DNA of 64,000 nucleotides. It comes from Meconema thalassinum. Lineage: Eukaryota; Arthropoda; Insecta; Orthoptera; Tettigoniidae. Shown in pieces: positions 34,541 to 46,255 of this stretch. The first letter of the stretch is position 1. Each line of letters begins with the position of its first letter. Location: positions 222,416,467-222,480,466 of the forward strand of contig OX336388.2 of assembly GCA_946902985.2 (NCBI GenBank), read 5' to 3'. The translations under genes and the position numbers were made by a program. A model generated the notes under the pieces. That model had not been told where the DNA came from and made no database searches. It saw nothing but the letters and a program-made list of their open reading frames with translations.

Positions 34541-34665
34541 TGTATACAGAACCACTTATTGTAGAACCACCAAACCGCTGAAGATGTGTGCATATATACC
34601 AACCCGTTTATTGCAGAACCACCATACATCTAAGGGCCTTCAAGTGCATATTTACCAAACCATTT
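34541..34665. repeat. local tandem repeat right of mariner copy 2
   Basis: Further units with GTAGAACCACCAAACC and TGTGCATATA continue the array interrupted by the mariner. Confidence 0.6.
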
Positions 34666-34874
34666 ATGTTCACAGGGGATTACATAATGTAGACATCGAA
34701 CCCTCCTAGTATGTATTTTATTGTGTTGTATTACTTCATAAAGTGCACAGCATTGATAACTTGCACTGCTGGTGCCAAGATTATACAACACTTGATGAAT
34801 CCGCCTTATATTCAGATCAGGAAGGAGAAAAGAACAAGCAATATAATAATGATAAAATGATTTGGGAAACTTAC

Positions 34875-36344
34875 CTTTCTTTGGAATGAGCGACTTGAGA
34901 AGAAGGATGGCGTTCTCATCACACGCCCAAGCGTGCATCTTCCGATAGCTGTCTCGTCCTTTCTCAGTGAGTTTATCCCACGGCTTTGGTTTCGACAACA
35001 ACTCCGACACTGTTCCTTGGGATAACCCCAACACGTACTTGGCAAATAACCTTTGTCCAATATTATTAATCGATAATAGTTCTCTAACCCTTCTGGAGAT
35101 ATGCAAAGTGTCTAAATTTTGAGCGGCATACTTATCGATGTTATACCGTAACATTTCTTGTAGACGCGCTTCCATAGGGTCGCCCTTTGGAATCAAAGAT
35201 TCACCAAGACGCCCGACCATAACGCCTGGATCCTCGGAGAAGCGGAATGGACTTCGAGGATCGTCAAACCGAAAGGGACTCTTCAAGTCGTCGTTGTTAC
35301 GAAAGTAACTGAGTCCCACAGGGCCTGGCGTGCTCGATGGAGGGGGGATAACGTTATTATTGTTCATAATTGGACTGTTAACACTTAGATTGTTACTACA
35401 ACTATTGTTACCACTTTGCAATAAACTATTGTTGTTCATATGTTGCGAATTGTTATTATTATTACTAGCACAAACACTCGGGTCTTCAGGTGGTGTTTTC
35501 GGGTTTCCATTCATAAGATGGTGGTGATGGTGTTGCTGCAATAGGGTTTGTTCAGACGGAACTAACGAGCTAGTGATTGTTGTCGTCGACGATGCTAACG
35601 GAGAAGAAACGACGGGGGTTGTATTTACTAACGATAGCGATGTCGCGGGCGGTGTCGATGACGTATTGAAGGAAGAACTTGATGGTGGCGTGCGAGTAGG
35701 CGACGATGGGGTTGTAAGACAGCCTTCCAATTTCACCTCAGCGTTCTCCATGCTGATCACCGAGGTGGGCGTTGAAGAGTTGAGAGGTCCACTCACAGCT
35801 GTCGTCGTTGTTGTTCCTGCTGTCGTCACATCTGTAGAGGAGTGAATACTTAGCGCTGGATGATGTTGTTGTTGTTGTTGTAGTGATGGTGGTGGTGGTG
35901 GTGGTTGTTGGGGTGGTTGTGAGGAAGAAGTTGTTGAAGAAGACGAAGTAGTAGAAGCAGAAGAAGAACAAGATGGGATAGAATGGCCTTGACTAAGAAT
36001 GGTTCGCTCAAGAGATCGTCTCCAATTAGCTACAATCTCTTCGCCAAGGAAAGAGCCAAACGTCTCGACATTCTGGAGGGGTGGAGGGAATAGGATTGAT
36101 GAAGGGGGTGTTGGAGGAACGGAAGATGCAGGAGGGGGTGGTGGGGGTGGCGGGGGAGGTGGTGGAGGAGGTGGAGGAACGATAGACGATGAGGAGGAAT
36201 GTTCTAGAGGAGGTGGTAATGCTGAAGGTAGAGGAGGTTGAGGTGGATGAGGAAGAGGAAGAGGAAGAGGAAGAGGAGGTGGAAGAGAGTCCACAAGATG
36301 ATGTGACGTATTGGAAGAAGTCACAGAAGAATTACCCGGACCGC
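34875..36344 (-). CDS. ct: cut (CUX family) exon C with CUT repeat 1
   Basis: This large 1470-bp exon (490 codons, phase 1 at both ends) belongs to the nuclear transcription factor Cut, which represses or activates genes in sensory-organ, wing-margin and other cell-fate decisions. It is preceded by a long pyrimidine tract and TTGCAG and followed by the consensus donor GTAAGT. The first roughly 390 residues are low complexity: a poly-Pro run (about residues 56-75), Ser/Thr-rich blocks, a Gln/His run, a His5 run near 275 and Asn-rich stretches near 290-335. A short duplicated SPFRF motif follows. Residues about 390-489 form a CUT repeat, with LDTLHISRRVRELL, the recognition segment IGQRLFAKYVLGLSQG and KPKPWDKLTEKG. 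These match CUT repeat 1 of insect Cut and CUX1. CUT repeats 2 and 3 and the homeodomain must lie beyond position 1. A mariner copy lies only about 340 bp into the downstream intron. Confidence 0.95.
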
Positions 36345-36984
36345 CTGCAAGTAAGAGAGCGGACAAAGAGAGATAGAGACAGAAGTTAAGTGTAAACATT
36401 ACCACACTACACACTACTACAGACTAACGCCCCGGCTAAACTCAAAAACTATTTTAAATTTAGGGGTTACCGAAATTTATTGTGCAGTATACTGTACTTC
36501 ACGGTTAATGGCGGTATTTTAACCAAAGACTGCATCTAAGGGAGTTAACAATGTACAACAGGTATTCTCTAACTTGAGTGTGATAATCTGCAGATGAAAC
36601 GGTTGTGAAAGAATGCGCCGATTAAAGGAGGGAAATATTAAATATATGGCCTACAGTCGTGCATGCCATCGAGTACTACCAAGCTGAGATAATACGTGTA
36701 AAAACAAGAGCTATTACAAAACATTTCTGAAACTACAGTAGGTATTGAACAAAACACAACAATTGTCAGCGATGCGTCTACATTACGAAAACATATAAAA
36801 CGGATGGAAGTGAATGAACGGGTACAGGAATTAAGTGAGAAGTAAAAAACATAATGGTGAAATCAACGAATCTGAATACACAGAGTGGATGAAACAGGTT
36901 TGTGAAATGTCCTATATGGCATTCAATTTTGTATGGCATGTATAATAATAGAATAATAATAGTAATAATAATAATACGGGTTTT

Positions 36985-37157
36985 ACGCCCCTTTTAACTA
37001 GGCTACTGCGGCTTTTAGAGACGCCGGGGTGCCGGAATTTCACCCCGAAGGGGATCTTTAACGTGAGCAGTAAATCACGGCTCCCTCACATTTAAGCTCC
37101 CTTATTTGTAAACTGACTGCGAAAACGTTACCGCTGAACCACACAGCCAGTCAAAGA
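36985..37157 (-). mobile_element. SINE E copy (inverted)
   Basis: The tRNA-like head on the minus strand (TGTGGTTCAGCGGTAACG) and the body CCCCGAAGGGGATCTTTAAC match the 61251 copy. Confidence 0.65.
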
Positions 37158-37505
37158 ATAATAATAATAATAACCATAATCATCATTTTTTCTAAATTAT
37201 ATAATCACTCTTTGAAAGTGATTGTGATCGCAAAATCACCTACGCTAAATATTTTAATTTCCCAGATGGCGCCAGGAAAGTTCAGAATTTTGTAATTTTC
37301 ACACCAAATTAGCAAGTGTATGCTTAGTACCGTACGATACTGCTTCATATACGAGTGAATGTAAATGGTACACTTTTATTTTGAATGGAAGATGCGTAAA
37401 GATAACTTAACATTAAAAACGGTATTATTGATTTGATTTAATTAATTAATTAATAATAATAATAATGTAAAATGACCTGTTTAGGCTTGTAGTGTATCTT
37501 ATAAT

Positions 37506-38124
37506 CAGGGCCCGGATTCTGAGGACATGTCATCTTTTACATGGCTCACCACAGACATTGCTAACTTATGTACAAATCCTGTTCATGGCCCAAAAATTAC
37601 TAAAATGAATATTTATGAAGTCATTTTTTCGTCATTTTTCAGTATTTTATTTTTAGGACATTTTCTGGCTTTTCGCGTCATTATTACGTCATTTTATGGA
37701 ATTTATTAGAATATTTTATACGTTTTGAGTCATTTTCTTACATTGTTAATGGTTTATGATGCATTTTTTGTGTATGGTACTGGATATGAACGGCACATAA
37801 AGTGAGGATCAATACGAAGACATGAGAATCTTCTTTGTAAGAAAGAACACAGAACTTGGAGTGTCAAACAATAAACTGAAATAATAACCAGTATTTGTGT
37901 CCGAATAATTCGTGTTTGTCAAATATTAATTAAATTATATTAGGTACGTATTAAAATCATTTCAACATGCAATGATGTAATCTGTTTGATTTTTTTGTGT
38001 GATGAAATTACTGAATGTCAGTTTCATTCAATTTTTTAGGGCATATTTTTAAGTTTTTGGGTAATTTTACGGGTTTTTGCAATAATTTTTTAAACATTTA
38101 TAGGTCATCAGAATCCGGGACTTG
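37506..38124. mobile_element. hAT-type MITE
   Basis: Begins CAGGGCCCGGATTCTGA and ends TCAGAATCCGGGACTTG, imperfect inverted ends. It is flanked by 8-bp duplications CTTATAAT and CTTATAAC (37498-37505, 38125-38132), one mismatch apart. The 619-bp interior is rich in GTCATTTTT-like motifs and encodes nothing recognisable. Confidence 0.75.
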
Positions 38125-38132
38125 CTTATAAC

Positions 38133-39860
38133 TCATAATTAAATACATAAAAATAAATAAATCACATTTAGAATAGTCTGTTTGTTGGCCCAATTAAATG
38201 ATTATTTCCAACAGAATAAATAAAATAAAAATATTACGAATATCATAAAATGACAGACATTTTCCTTATAAGGCTGTCGTCTGAATAATGTTGTAGTCAA
38301 TGGTCTTGTTCCTAAGGTCATGAGAAGATAAATCTCGGAGAGTTATTTCAACTTACAGACGAACATACTAGCGAGTGTCATGGCCGACCTGAGACCGACC
38401 AAGCTACCAGTGTAATGAAGATATCAACCACGCTGTCTGACACCAAATATGGCAATTCACTAAAGTGCAAGATTAAAATTTAATGTCGACTATTGTAAGA
38501 TTCATGATAAAAGCAAATTATTCCGTATTTCTTTCCTGTCTCAATCGCTGATTAAAACCTGCTTCATTTGTTTTGGTGTAAGAATGACGTCACATCATCA
38601 AAGAGGTAGGCGGGATGTCTCTTGACATTTTTGGCGGGAAAACAGTAGGATTGTACACAAAGGAATACAAAAGAAAACACACACATACACATAGCAAACA
38701 GATGGAGAAAAAAATGAAAACAGAAGCAAAGTTTGTGCAAAACAACAACACAATAAAATACATAATGTAAACAAATAAAAAAAATGTTGTTCCCCCAGAT
38801 TTACTACTTATTTCTCTCAGTTCGAAATTGAATAGTAGTTGTTACTTGAAAGAAAATTAGTCCTTGTTTACACTCTTTAAGAAAGCAATAAGTTACCTCA
38901 GTGGGAAAAATAAACTGTTTTGTGCAAAAAATAAAAATAAAAATTATAAAATAAATAATAAACAAATTAATTAATAAATAAAAATATATAATATCATTTG
39001 CTATTTTTGACAGCCAATACGAAAAGTTAGACACATAGAAACATGCTCTGGAACATTAATGCACTACTCTACTATTCTCTGTGCCTCAGAGATACCAGTT
39101 GACCCTAAAATACTTACGATGTATACCGAATAGCAGCAGTGAATTTACGTTTCTGCTGCCCTCATTCTATCATAATATTGCCGCGTCTTAGTGAAAGATT
39201 AAAAATCGGATTGATTAAATATGATTCAATTTAGAAAATATCTTGAATAGTTGGAGATCTATGACCTAGAACTTTCCTAAGAATATTCAGATTTCTAGCA
39301 TCAAATAGCAATAATTGCAAGTTAGTTCTACACATGTCAAAAAAGACACTAAACTGAAAACTGAAAGTAGCTGGAAACCTAGAAGCGGTATGTAACTGCA
39401 AATGTCTTTCACATCACATGGATGGAAAAATACCGGCTTAGACTGTATTTAGGGGGCTAGACTAGACAATACTGCAAATTAAAACGCGGTTCGCAATTTG
39501 TGTTTAGGAAGTAATTTTGACACTCAAGAGTTATAGCCCACAGTAAATCAGCCCTTTGCAATAGAAAAAATGAGAATTATCCAAACTACTGTATTTCAAA
39601 AGATCCAAATGCTGATACGTTGTTTGTATTTTTAAAATGATTTTTGCAAATATTCAAGATAAAATGGACATCATTTGAGGCACAGATTCATTCTTACTTG
39701 CACGAGAGAGATAAATTTAAAAAAATTGGAAATGATTATTAAAAAGGAAACACGAAAATAGCGTGAATATTATAATAGAGCACACACATTTCATGGAATA
39801 ATATAAGATGTGTTTTAATAGGAATCTATTATACACTTTCAACTGAATGGCATGAAAACT
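38133..39860. other. AT-rich unassigned intronic sequence
   Basis: No coding similarity. Runs of AAATAAAT-type simple sequence near 38130-38230 and 38925-38990. Confidence 0.6.
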
Positions 39861-40125
39861 GTGGCAACTTGTTGTTTAAGGGGCTTAGGACATTATAGTC
39901 ATCAGCCCCGTGGACTTGGGTGTGTTTCTGTGGGGACTGTAGTTGTAATTGTTAGGGTTGGGCCCGGTATTTTCCTGGAGTAAGTGTGGAAGAAACAGGG
40001 AAAACCACACTCAGGATGGCCGCTATCAGCTCATTGTCGGTCTTAAGGTTACCCATGGCTGAACTTAGTAAACAAAAAAATATGAAAACTCAAAATTAAA
40101 TTTATTGTTTTTACGGTATAAACAA

Positions 40126-40468
40126 CCCCGAACTTGCAGGTTCGCTCCCGACCGTGGTAAGTGATTTTTGAAAGGCGACAAAAATCACGGCACGCATGTT
40201 ATACGATGTTGGCATGTTAAAGAACCCATTTGAATTCAGTAGGCCGTGTTCATAATGGCAAAATTAATCTCGGGATTTTCCGCCAACACAAAAGTTGCTC
40301 CTTTCTCTACTAGGAAGCGCTATACTGTCAAGGAGCTTATATATCTAATCTCATTGACTTTCATAGCGTTCCAAGGAACAACAAAATTCAATATGCAAAC
40401 TGCCCTTTGGGCGTCAAATAACAAAGCTTGCACCCGGCAACCGAGGCCATACGATACTATATATTATT
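40126..40468 (+). mobile_element. tRNA-headed repeat C, copy 2
   Basis: Matches 21693-22066 through the conserved AAAGAACCCATTTGAATTCA and GAGGCCATACGATA blocks. It lacks the first part of the head. Confidence 0.65.
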
Positions 40469-40858
40469 AAGGTATTTTAAAAAATCTGTGTTTAAAATTA
40501 ATCTTATCATCTGCTTTCTGGTGCAATCATTAAAAGTTTCTACGGCGAGTTGAAATATCCACCAGATCTTGAAACTGCCAGTACGACACTTCTTCATGAC
40601 TGGCGTTAGGGTAAAGAATGGAAGTAAAGGATATTGCCATATGGATTATTTTTTAGCAGTAACATTTGGTATATGGTCTCCTTATATCACCATTAATATG
40701 TGGTATACATTTAAAAAACATGGCTTTTTTCGTTTCATAATTATGAGATTTCACTCATGGGTAACCTTGAGCTGTGACTGCCTTAGTGTGTTTGAACTTT
40801 CAAAAGCATTGGCCATGTAAAATGATGGCAACTATTTCTATCCGAGACTTTTTCTTAC

Positions 40859-41013
40859 CTTGCGAATCTCCAGGATTGGAAACCCCTTTAAGCGTGGAAC
40901 TTTCCGCCACTTGTAAAGATTTCGTCCTTTCTAGAAGGAGCATTTCTAGAGATTTACTTTCTCCAGAGGATCCTCCTGGACCCATTGCAGGGAACTCTAT
41001 CGACCTCAGGATA
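40859..41013 (-). CDS. ct: cut (CUX family) linker exon B
   Basis: This short internal exon continues Cut directly after the coiled coil. Its reading frame gives ILRSIEF, then a Gly/Ser-rich stretch, then SLEMLLLERTKSLQ. This order corresponds to the CUX1 segment ILKSMEF followed by PLEVLLLEKNRSLQ. The minus-strand acceptor is TTGTTCCAG and the donor is GTAAGA. It opens in phase 2 (its first base completes the split Ser codon of exon A) and closes in phase 1 (a lone G that joins GC from exon C to make Gly). The 155-bp length and both phases fit the neighbouring exons exactly. That is strong evidence that A, B and C are consecutive. No stop interrupts the frame. The exon sits between LINE, SINE and Transib-like insertions on one side and degenerate repeats on the other. 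Confidence 0.88.
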
Positions 41014-41094
41014 CTGGAACAACAAGACCGACAAATCAATGTCAGGAGTATGCTAGAGAATATGAACAGCTTATATGAAACATTTTAAGTAGGA

Positions 41095-41250
41095 GTAAAG
41101 ATTCAAGGAGAAATAATTTTAACTCTTGAGATTTGTTGATGACATCGTCATCTTAGCCAGTTCAACATTGACGTTAAGTTGGCAGGTGAGAGGCTAAAGG
41201 AAGTAGGACACCTCTTAAACATAGGAAGCAAAATAACCAGTGATGGACGA
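41095..41250 (+). mobile_element. LINE family 2 RT fragment
   Basis: Encodes RFVDDIVILA (the reverse-transcriptase catalytic box) followed, after a deletion, by KLAGERLKEVG and SKITSDGR as in the 46640 copy. Confidence 0.65.
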
Positions 41251-41264
41251 TTTTTTAAATTTAT

Positions 41265-41396
41265 TTAGGGTATGGGTTTTACATAACAATTAATCGTATG
41301 GCTTTTAGTGCCGGGAGTGCCCGAGGACATGTTCGGCTCGCCAGAGGCTGTAGCTGCTTCAAGAGGACACCCTTAGGGTGAGCTACAAGTTCCTTT
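41265..41396. mobile_element. repeat D fragment
   Basis: TATGGCTTTTAGTGCCGGGA and GAGGACATGTTCGGCTCGCC match the left part of the insertion at 62636-62964. Confidence 0.65.
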
Positions 41397-41397
41397 G

Positions 41398-42524
41398 AAT
41401 TTCAAGTAGTTCCAAATTTCGCTACCAGATATCCCTGACACTTAGTGGTGAACGTTGGAACTTTGACAGAGCCTTTCAATGAAATCTACAGTAACCTGCA
41501 AATTTAGCTTCACACAATTTTAGTCTGTGGAAGGATCTTTTACATGCCATAAATCTATGACATGGGACCGCTGCACAGTGGGTCGAAATCGAAATCTAGG
41601 AGGACAAAATTATTTATTTTCATAATTAAAAAATGAAAATGTATTACTTCTACAGCATTCTCATATAATTGCCGCCCACTATTCTGTGATATAAACCTAT
41701 CTTAGTTGTACATCTGTCACCACTGTTCGGGCAGTCTGAATTGGAGGGTGAATGTAAGTGGCTGTGGTTTGGTTGTATTTGTGGTTAGTGTGATGCTTTA
41801 AGATGGAACATGCAGCTGAAGGTATGATCTTTGTAACGTGTTTCAGTTATTAATGGGCGTAATTGTTACGTAATTTTAGCTATATTTGCATTATATAATA
41901 TTTAAGTATTATTTTTAAAATTATATTTTCACTTAGATTTTTAGTATGTCGCGTTACTCTGCGTCACTTTCTACTTAATGTTAAAATGTAGATAAAGTCT
42001 TGTAGTTTACGCCTGTTATAAGATTATTTTGCATCTTTTTGCAACTTACTTTGTTATTTTACGTTGTAGAAGATGCCGCGCAACCAGTTCTCACACGATT
42101 ACAACTGTTTGAAGCACTGGGTTCGAAGATTATGTCAAAAGTGGAACTTTGTGACTTTCTTAAAAGTAAATTAGGAGTAGAAATTTGTTCTGAAGAGATA
42201 ACTGTATGCTCTATCCAACTCCTAGTCATAGACAATTTCTTGCACGTGTAGACGTAGCTTAAAAAGGTCTCAACTGATGTTTATTATTAAGTAAACAAAT
42301 TATATACGTTGCTTTCACTCTAAATTCATGATTAAAACGTAAAAAAAAATTTGTCTCCCTAGATTTCGATTTTGACCCACTGTGCGCTGGCTTTATTTCC
42401 CCTCCGATGGAAGGCATACTGAAAAATTTTAACGCTCTTAAAAATCCGACGACTTCGGCCGGGTTTGAACCCACGATCTTGGGCACAGCAGTTCAGCATG
42501 TTACCAACTACGCCACCGAAGCCG
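41398..42524 (-). mobile_element. SINE A copy split by the Transib-like element
   Basis: The left piece (41398-41573) and right piece (42385-42524) align to consecutive parts of the 60257-60773 SINE A copy. The right piece has the tRNA-like head (GGTTTGAACCCACG complement, GCCACCGAAGCCGC end). Confidence 0.75.
41574..42384. mobile_element. Transib-like non-autonomous element with RSS-like ends
   Basis: Both ends read inward as CACAGTG, exactly 23 bp of spacer, then an ACAAA-rich block: ACAAAATTA at 41604-41612, and ACAAATTTT read from 42354 down to 42346. This mirrors a RAG 23-bp recombination signal. The flanking 5-bp duplication CGCTG (41569-41573 and 42385-42389) is the Transib length and is GC-rich. 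The host SINE reads through once the element is removed. The 811-bp interior has only a short open stretch (42039-42251, unrecognised) and no transposase core. Confidence 0.85.
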
Positions 42525-42529
42525 CTATA

Positions 42530-43610
42530 TAACAATTTAAAACTATCTTCGTAACGTTGCAGGTGACTTTGATATTCTTGTAATGTTTTTAGTAACATTT
42601 TACCCTGCAGTTGGTACGACTGTTGTGTGAACGCATTGAAGTATGACCATCGCTGTCTTTTGAATCCCCCCTCGTGTCGTAATAACCCTGTCTTTTGATT
42701 TCATTAATAAGTAATGCCCCGAGTAATTAATACAGTGATTACAGCACCCAGTTCCTGTTGCCCTGTCACGGTGAAAGCACTTTCCCAAGGTGACTGTGGG
42801 AATCTGTAATTATTTACCATTCCATCCTTGGCCAACCGTGATATATACCACCACCATCATGTATTTTTATCTGGCCTATCCTTTCAATCCGTTCCAATCC
42901 ACATCCTTACAGGAAGATATTACTGTTTTACGACGATCAATCACGGACACATTTTTGCGACCTGTTTTCTCAAGCGTACTTCCAGGATGTTTGATTTCTA
43001 TCCACAAAGGTATTATTGATTTCCGTCATCAAAGTTTGAAAAATAAAACGTATTATTATTATTATTATCTATTTGTCGGTAATATATCACTGGCTTTGTG
43101 TGATAGTTCGTGTTGATTGTTCATTATTTTTCTGATCGAGCTTGATTCAAGTGGGAATTCATTTCGAGGTTTTGAATGTTGTGAAATGGAGAATGAAGCT
43201 TTTATCAAACAAGCCAACTTGAATTCCGGTTTAATGAAAACAAATTATTATTGTTGCATGTTGAGATATCATCTGATTGATGTATTAGGTTATGCTTGGC
43301 CTGTGGTCTATCGTTCCATTGTACTGATAAGTACGGTGTTGTTATTATTATTACTTCCTCGAACGGATGTTGAATCAAATCGTCGTCATCATTATCATCT
43401 TTTTTTTTAGTGGTTATTAGCCTTGCCGTCATGGAGGACAGGCTGGTTGGTAAAACAAACTTACCTTATGATAGCCGTTGTGAAAGTTTCCAACCTAATG
43501 TCGTAACAGGTTCTAGCTTCTACCTATTCTTGTTCGTTGTGATTCTATCTCTCCATTAACTTACTAGCCTACTTTTCACATTTTGTAAAAATGAGGGAAA
43601 GGTTGACTTA
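42530..43610. other. unassigned intronic sequence
   Basis: Short (TTA)n at 43050-43069. No gene seen. Confidence 0.6.
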
Positions 43611-43619
43611 TGAGATCGA

Positions 43620-43990
43620 TCCGGGCAAATGTGTGTCTGTCTGTCGGTCTGTCTATTCTTTTGTCAACTCCTAAACGGCTGCAGCTATCAAACCCAAATT
43701 TGGTATGAGTAAAGACCTGTGCCTGAATATCTCACGGGCATATTTGAAAATGACGTCAGTGCTACCAACTGCTGAGAAATCACAATTAAAAATTAAGGTC
43801 TATGTTGGATATCTCGGAAGATATACAACGGAATTGTTCCAAAATTGACACACATATAGATATTATTATAACAGACTAATTTACAGGAGCCCATACTTGA
43901 GAGTGTTGCCAACATGATTCTATGCCTGCTGATAAGTCCAATCTTTAAATGCATGTAATTCCCATACTATCTATTGGACCTCTACCAAAT
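43620..43990 (+). repeat. repeat F, copy 1
   Basis: A TGTCTG-rich start followed by AACTCCTAAACGGCTG and decaying sequence. The same order occurs at 45534-46000. Confidence 0.55.
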
Positions 43991-44129
43991 TTTACATGTG
44001 CATTCTGTACCTTAAGAGATGGAACTAAGAATATATGTAGAGTCGCCAGGTCTGCCAACTGTTGATATATGGTCTCTATAATTTTAAGAAGAGTAGGCTC
44101 TCTAGTTCGTCATGGAACTACTTGTTTTT

Positions 44130-44920
44130 CCTTTGTTTTTGCTATGTGCGTGTTCACCATTTTAAATATCTAGGGAGTATTATCACTGGCGATTTAAATC
44201 CCGAAGTTGAAATCAGAAGTCGCATTGAAATGGCACGCAGTGTATATAGGGAAATGTCCTCGTGCTTCAACAATGACTACTTACATCTGAAGCTCCAACG
44301 GAGATGGAGACACTGATGTGTATGTGGGGCTTGCCCTTTCTCTATCTGCCGTCCATAAATTGTAGGCACAATTTTTGGTAAATAAATAATAATAATAATA
44401 ATAATAATAATGATTGGCTCCAGGCTTTGTCTGGTAGACACTCTTCTATAGTATGAAGGTTTGGACTTTGATGGTCAACACCATGAAACGATTAGAGGCC
44501 TTCGAAATGTGGATTCATAGACGAATGCTTAAAATACCTTGGACTGATAAAATTACTAAGAGATGTCCTCAAAAGAGCAAAATGTGATCTTCTGGGTTTG
44601 TCTACCATTAAGTATCGAAAAACTGCCTATTTGGGTCATGTACTTAGAGGCCAAAAATATCAGTTGCTTCGACTAATACCACAAGGCAAAATGGATAGCA
44701 GACGAGGCCGTGGCAGAAGACAAAGGTCCTGGCTTCAGAATATCAAAGAGTGGTCACGGATTCGATCTGTTGAAGAATTGTTCCGGTTTGCGGTGGACAG
44801 AGGTGTCTATTCCATGATGATCGCCAAAGTTCAGGGGACCGAACACGGTACACGAAGAAGAAGGGGACAAAAAGAGACAATCAATGATAACAAACCTTTT
44901 CATTTTAGAACTTAAAAGGT
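44130..44920 (+). mobile_element. LINE family 3 ORF2 C-terminal remnant
   Basis: Broken frames encode VHHFKYLGSIITGDL, then (after a (TAA)n at 44387-44410) KRLEAFEMWIHRRMLKIPW, then TAYLGHVLRGQKYQLL and the basic RRGRGRRQRSWL. This is a typical RTE/jockey-like LINE tail, distinct from families 1 and 2. It is degenerate. Confidence 0.7.
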
Positions 44921-45533
44921 TCATTCTGGTCCCGTAGTGATAAACTAATTGGGTAGTAAACAGGTTAAAGGTAGCGTGTGTTTATTTTCATTAACTGTCT
45001 CGTCAATGAACACTTCTGAAGATTTGAACCAACCACATTGAAAGTGTTCCTAGTTTATAAGACTTTTTACACCATTGTGTGTTACTTTACGCGTTCAATT
45101 TTTCAATCTAACTTTATGGTGAACCATATAAGGTTTAGTGATACGGGACGTTTTAGTGTTACGCTAAACAATTATCTTGTGTCATATTCATTCATATCGG
45201 GTGATGAGGGGGCCAAAACCAATAATTAGGCCTCGAAACATCTCCCACCAATAACCACATAGTGATTGTATTTAATAAAAAGTATTGATCAGGTGGAACT
45301 TTTAAGCTATTTATTACTCAAACCTTTTCATGTTTGATCTCGATAGCAGTTGATGCGTTTTATTTGTACCTCTCAATGTGCGAGCCCTAACACTAAATAT
45401 CTTACACAAGTAAAGATAGATGTTCTCAATGTACATAATCCAATCCAGTAATTTGTTTCTTTTAAATAAAAGTGTCATCAAATTACGTTTTTAGCCTATT
45501 TTCATTTCATGAAATAATAGGCTTAAGAGATCA
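44921..45533. other. unassigned intronic sequence
   Basis: No gene or repeat family recognised. Confidence 0.6.
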
Positions 45534-45539
45534 CCTTTG

Positions 45540-45578
<39 letters not shown>

Positions 45579-46255
45579 AATAACTCCTAAACGGCTGGAG
45601 CGATTTCAATGAAACTCGTTAAGAACATAGTACTATTTCCGTCGACCCCGACCGAGCACTTGAAATTTTATTACGTCTCACCACTCGAACATGGCGGCTG
45701 TGGGAAATATTTCACCGGCATTCCATATCTCGGAAATTATTACTCATATCAGCCTGAAATTTTGTACGATGATAAAGGGCACTACTAGAAGATTACCTAA
45801 GAGACTTTCAAAAAACTGTTAAATACAAAACGAACATGGCGGCCAAGCGAAGTTGAAACGTTTAAATAGACTTTTCTCGCGATTTCACCATCCAAACGCA
45901 ATGAAACTTGGTGCAGCAAATGTTTATACACATTGTAATGCACTGGCATTTAATTTAGTTCAATTGCTCACATTACCTCAAGATAGCGAATGTGCGAAAT
46001 TTTAAAATTAAGTTTCTATTTTTTGTGTTCTAATCATGAGATCGAAGTCAACGATTGAATAATAAACCTAGACAATAATCCTCATCTAATCGTACATAAC
46101 ACTATCGCCTACATATATTAAGATCCAACATGGCGACCATCCGAAATATTTAGACGGTTCTCAATATCAACGAATCTGTTGCAGTAATCAAACTGAAATT
46201 TTGTATGTTGAAAGAGGCAATTAACATAAGTAGTTCTTCAAGGAACTAGGCTACT
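45534..46255 (+). repeat. repeat F, copy 2 with (TG)n
   Basis: A (TG)n run at 45543-45573 is followed by AACTCCTAAACGGCTGGAGC and by repeated AACATGGCGGC-like blocks (about 45690, 45830, 46130). Confidence 0.55.

Larger units (their letters stand above)
1..34874 (-). other. cut intron downstream of exon C (partial)
   Basis: No CUT repeat 2 or 3 or homeodomain is visible below exon C, although the exon ends with an open phase-1 donor. The whole left part of the window is therefore inferred to be one intron of at least 34.9 kb. An alternative is that an unrecognised short terminal exon lies here and an isoform ends early. The TE copies inside it are listed separately. Confidence 0.6.
36345..40858 (-). 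other. cut intron between exons B and C
   Basis: This is a 4.5-kb phase-1 intron, GT-AG on the minus strand. It contains a SINE of the 61-kb type (36985-37157, inverted), the hAT-type MITE at 37506-38124, AT-rich unassigned sequence at 38133-39860, a SINE-like fragment near 39875-40025 and a tRNA-headed repeat at 40126-40468. I see no further exon. None is needed, because exons B and C join in phase. Confidence 0.8.

Noticed and set aside
35999..36389. Gly- and Glu-rich open frames on the plus strand opposite cut exon C
   Set aside because: They are the complement of poly-Pro and Ser/Asn runs in the real minus-strand exon.
42039..42251. Short open frame inside the Transib-like element as a possible extra cut exon
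   Set aside because: It is on the plus strand, opposite to cut, has no recognisable domain, and exons A and B already join in phase.
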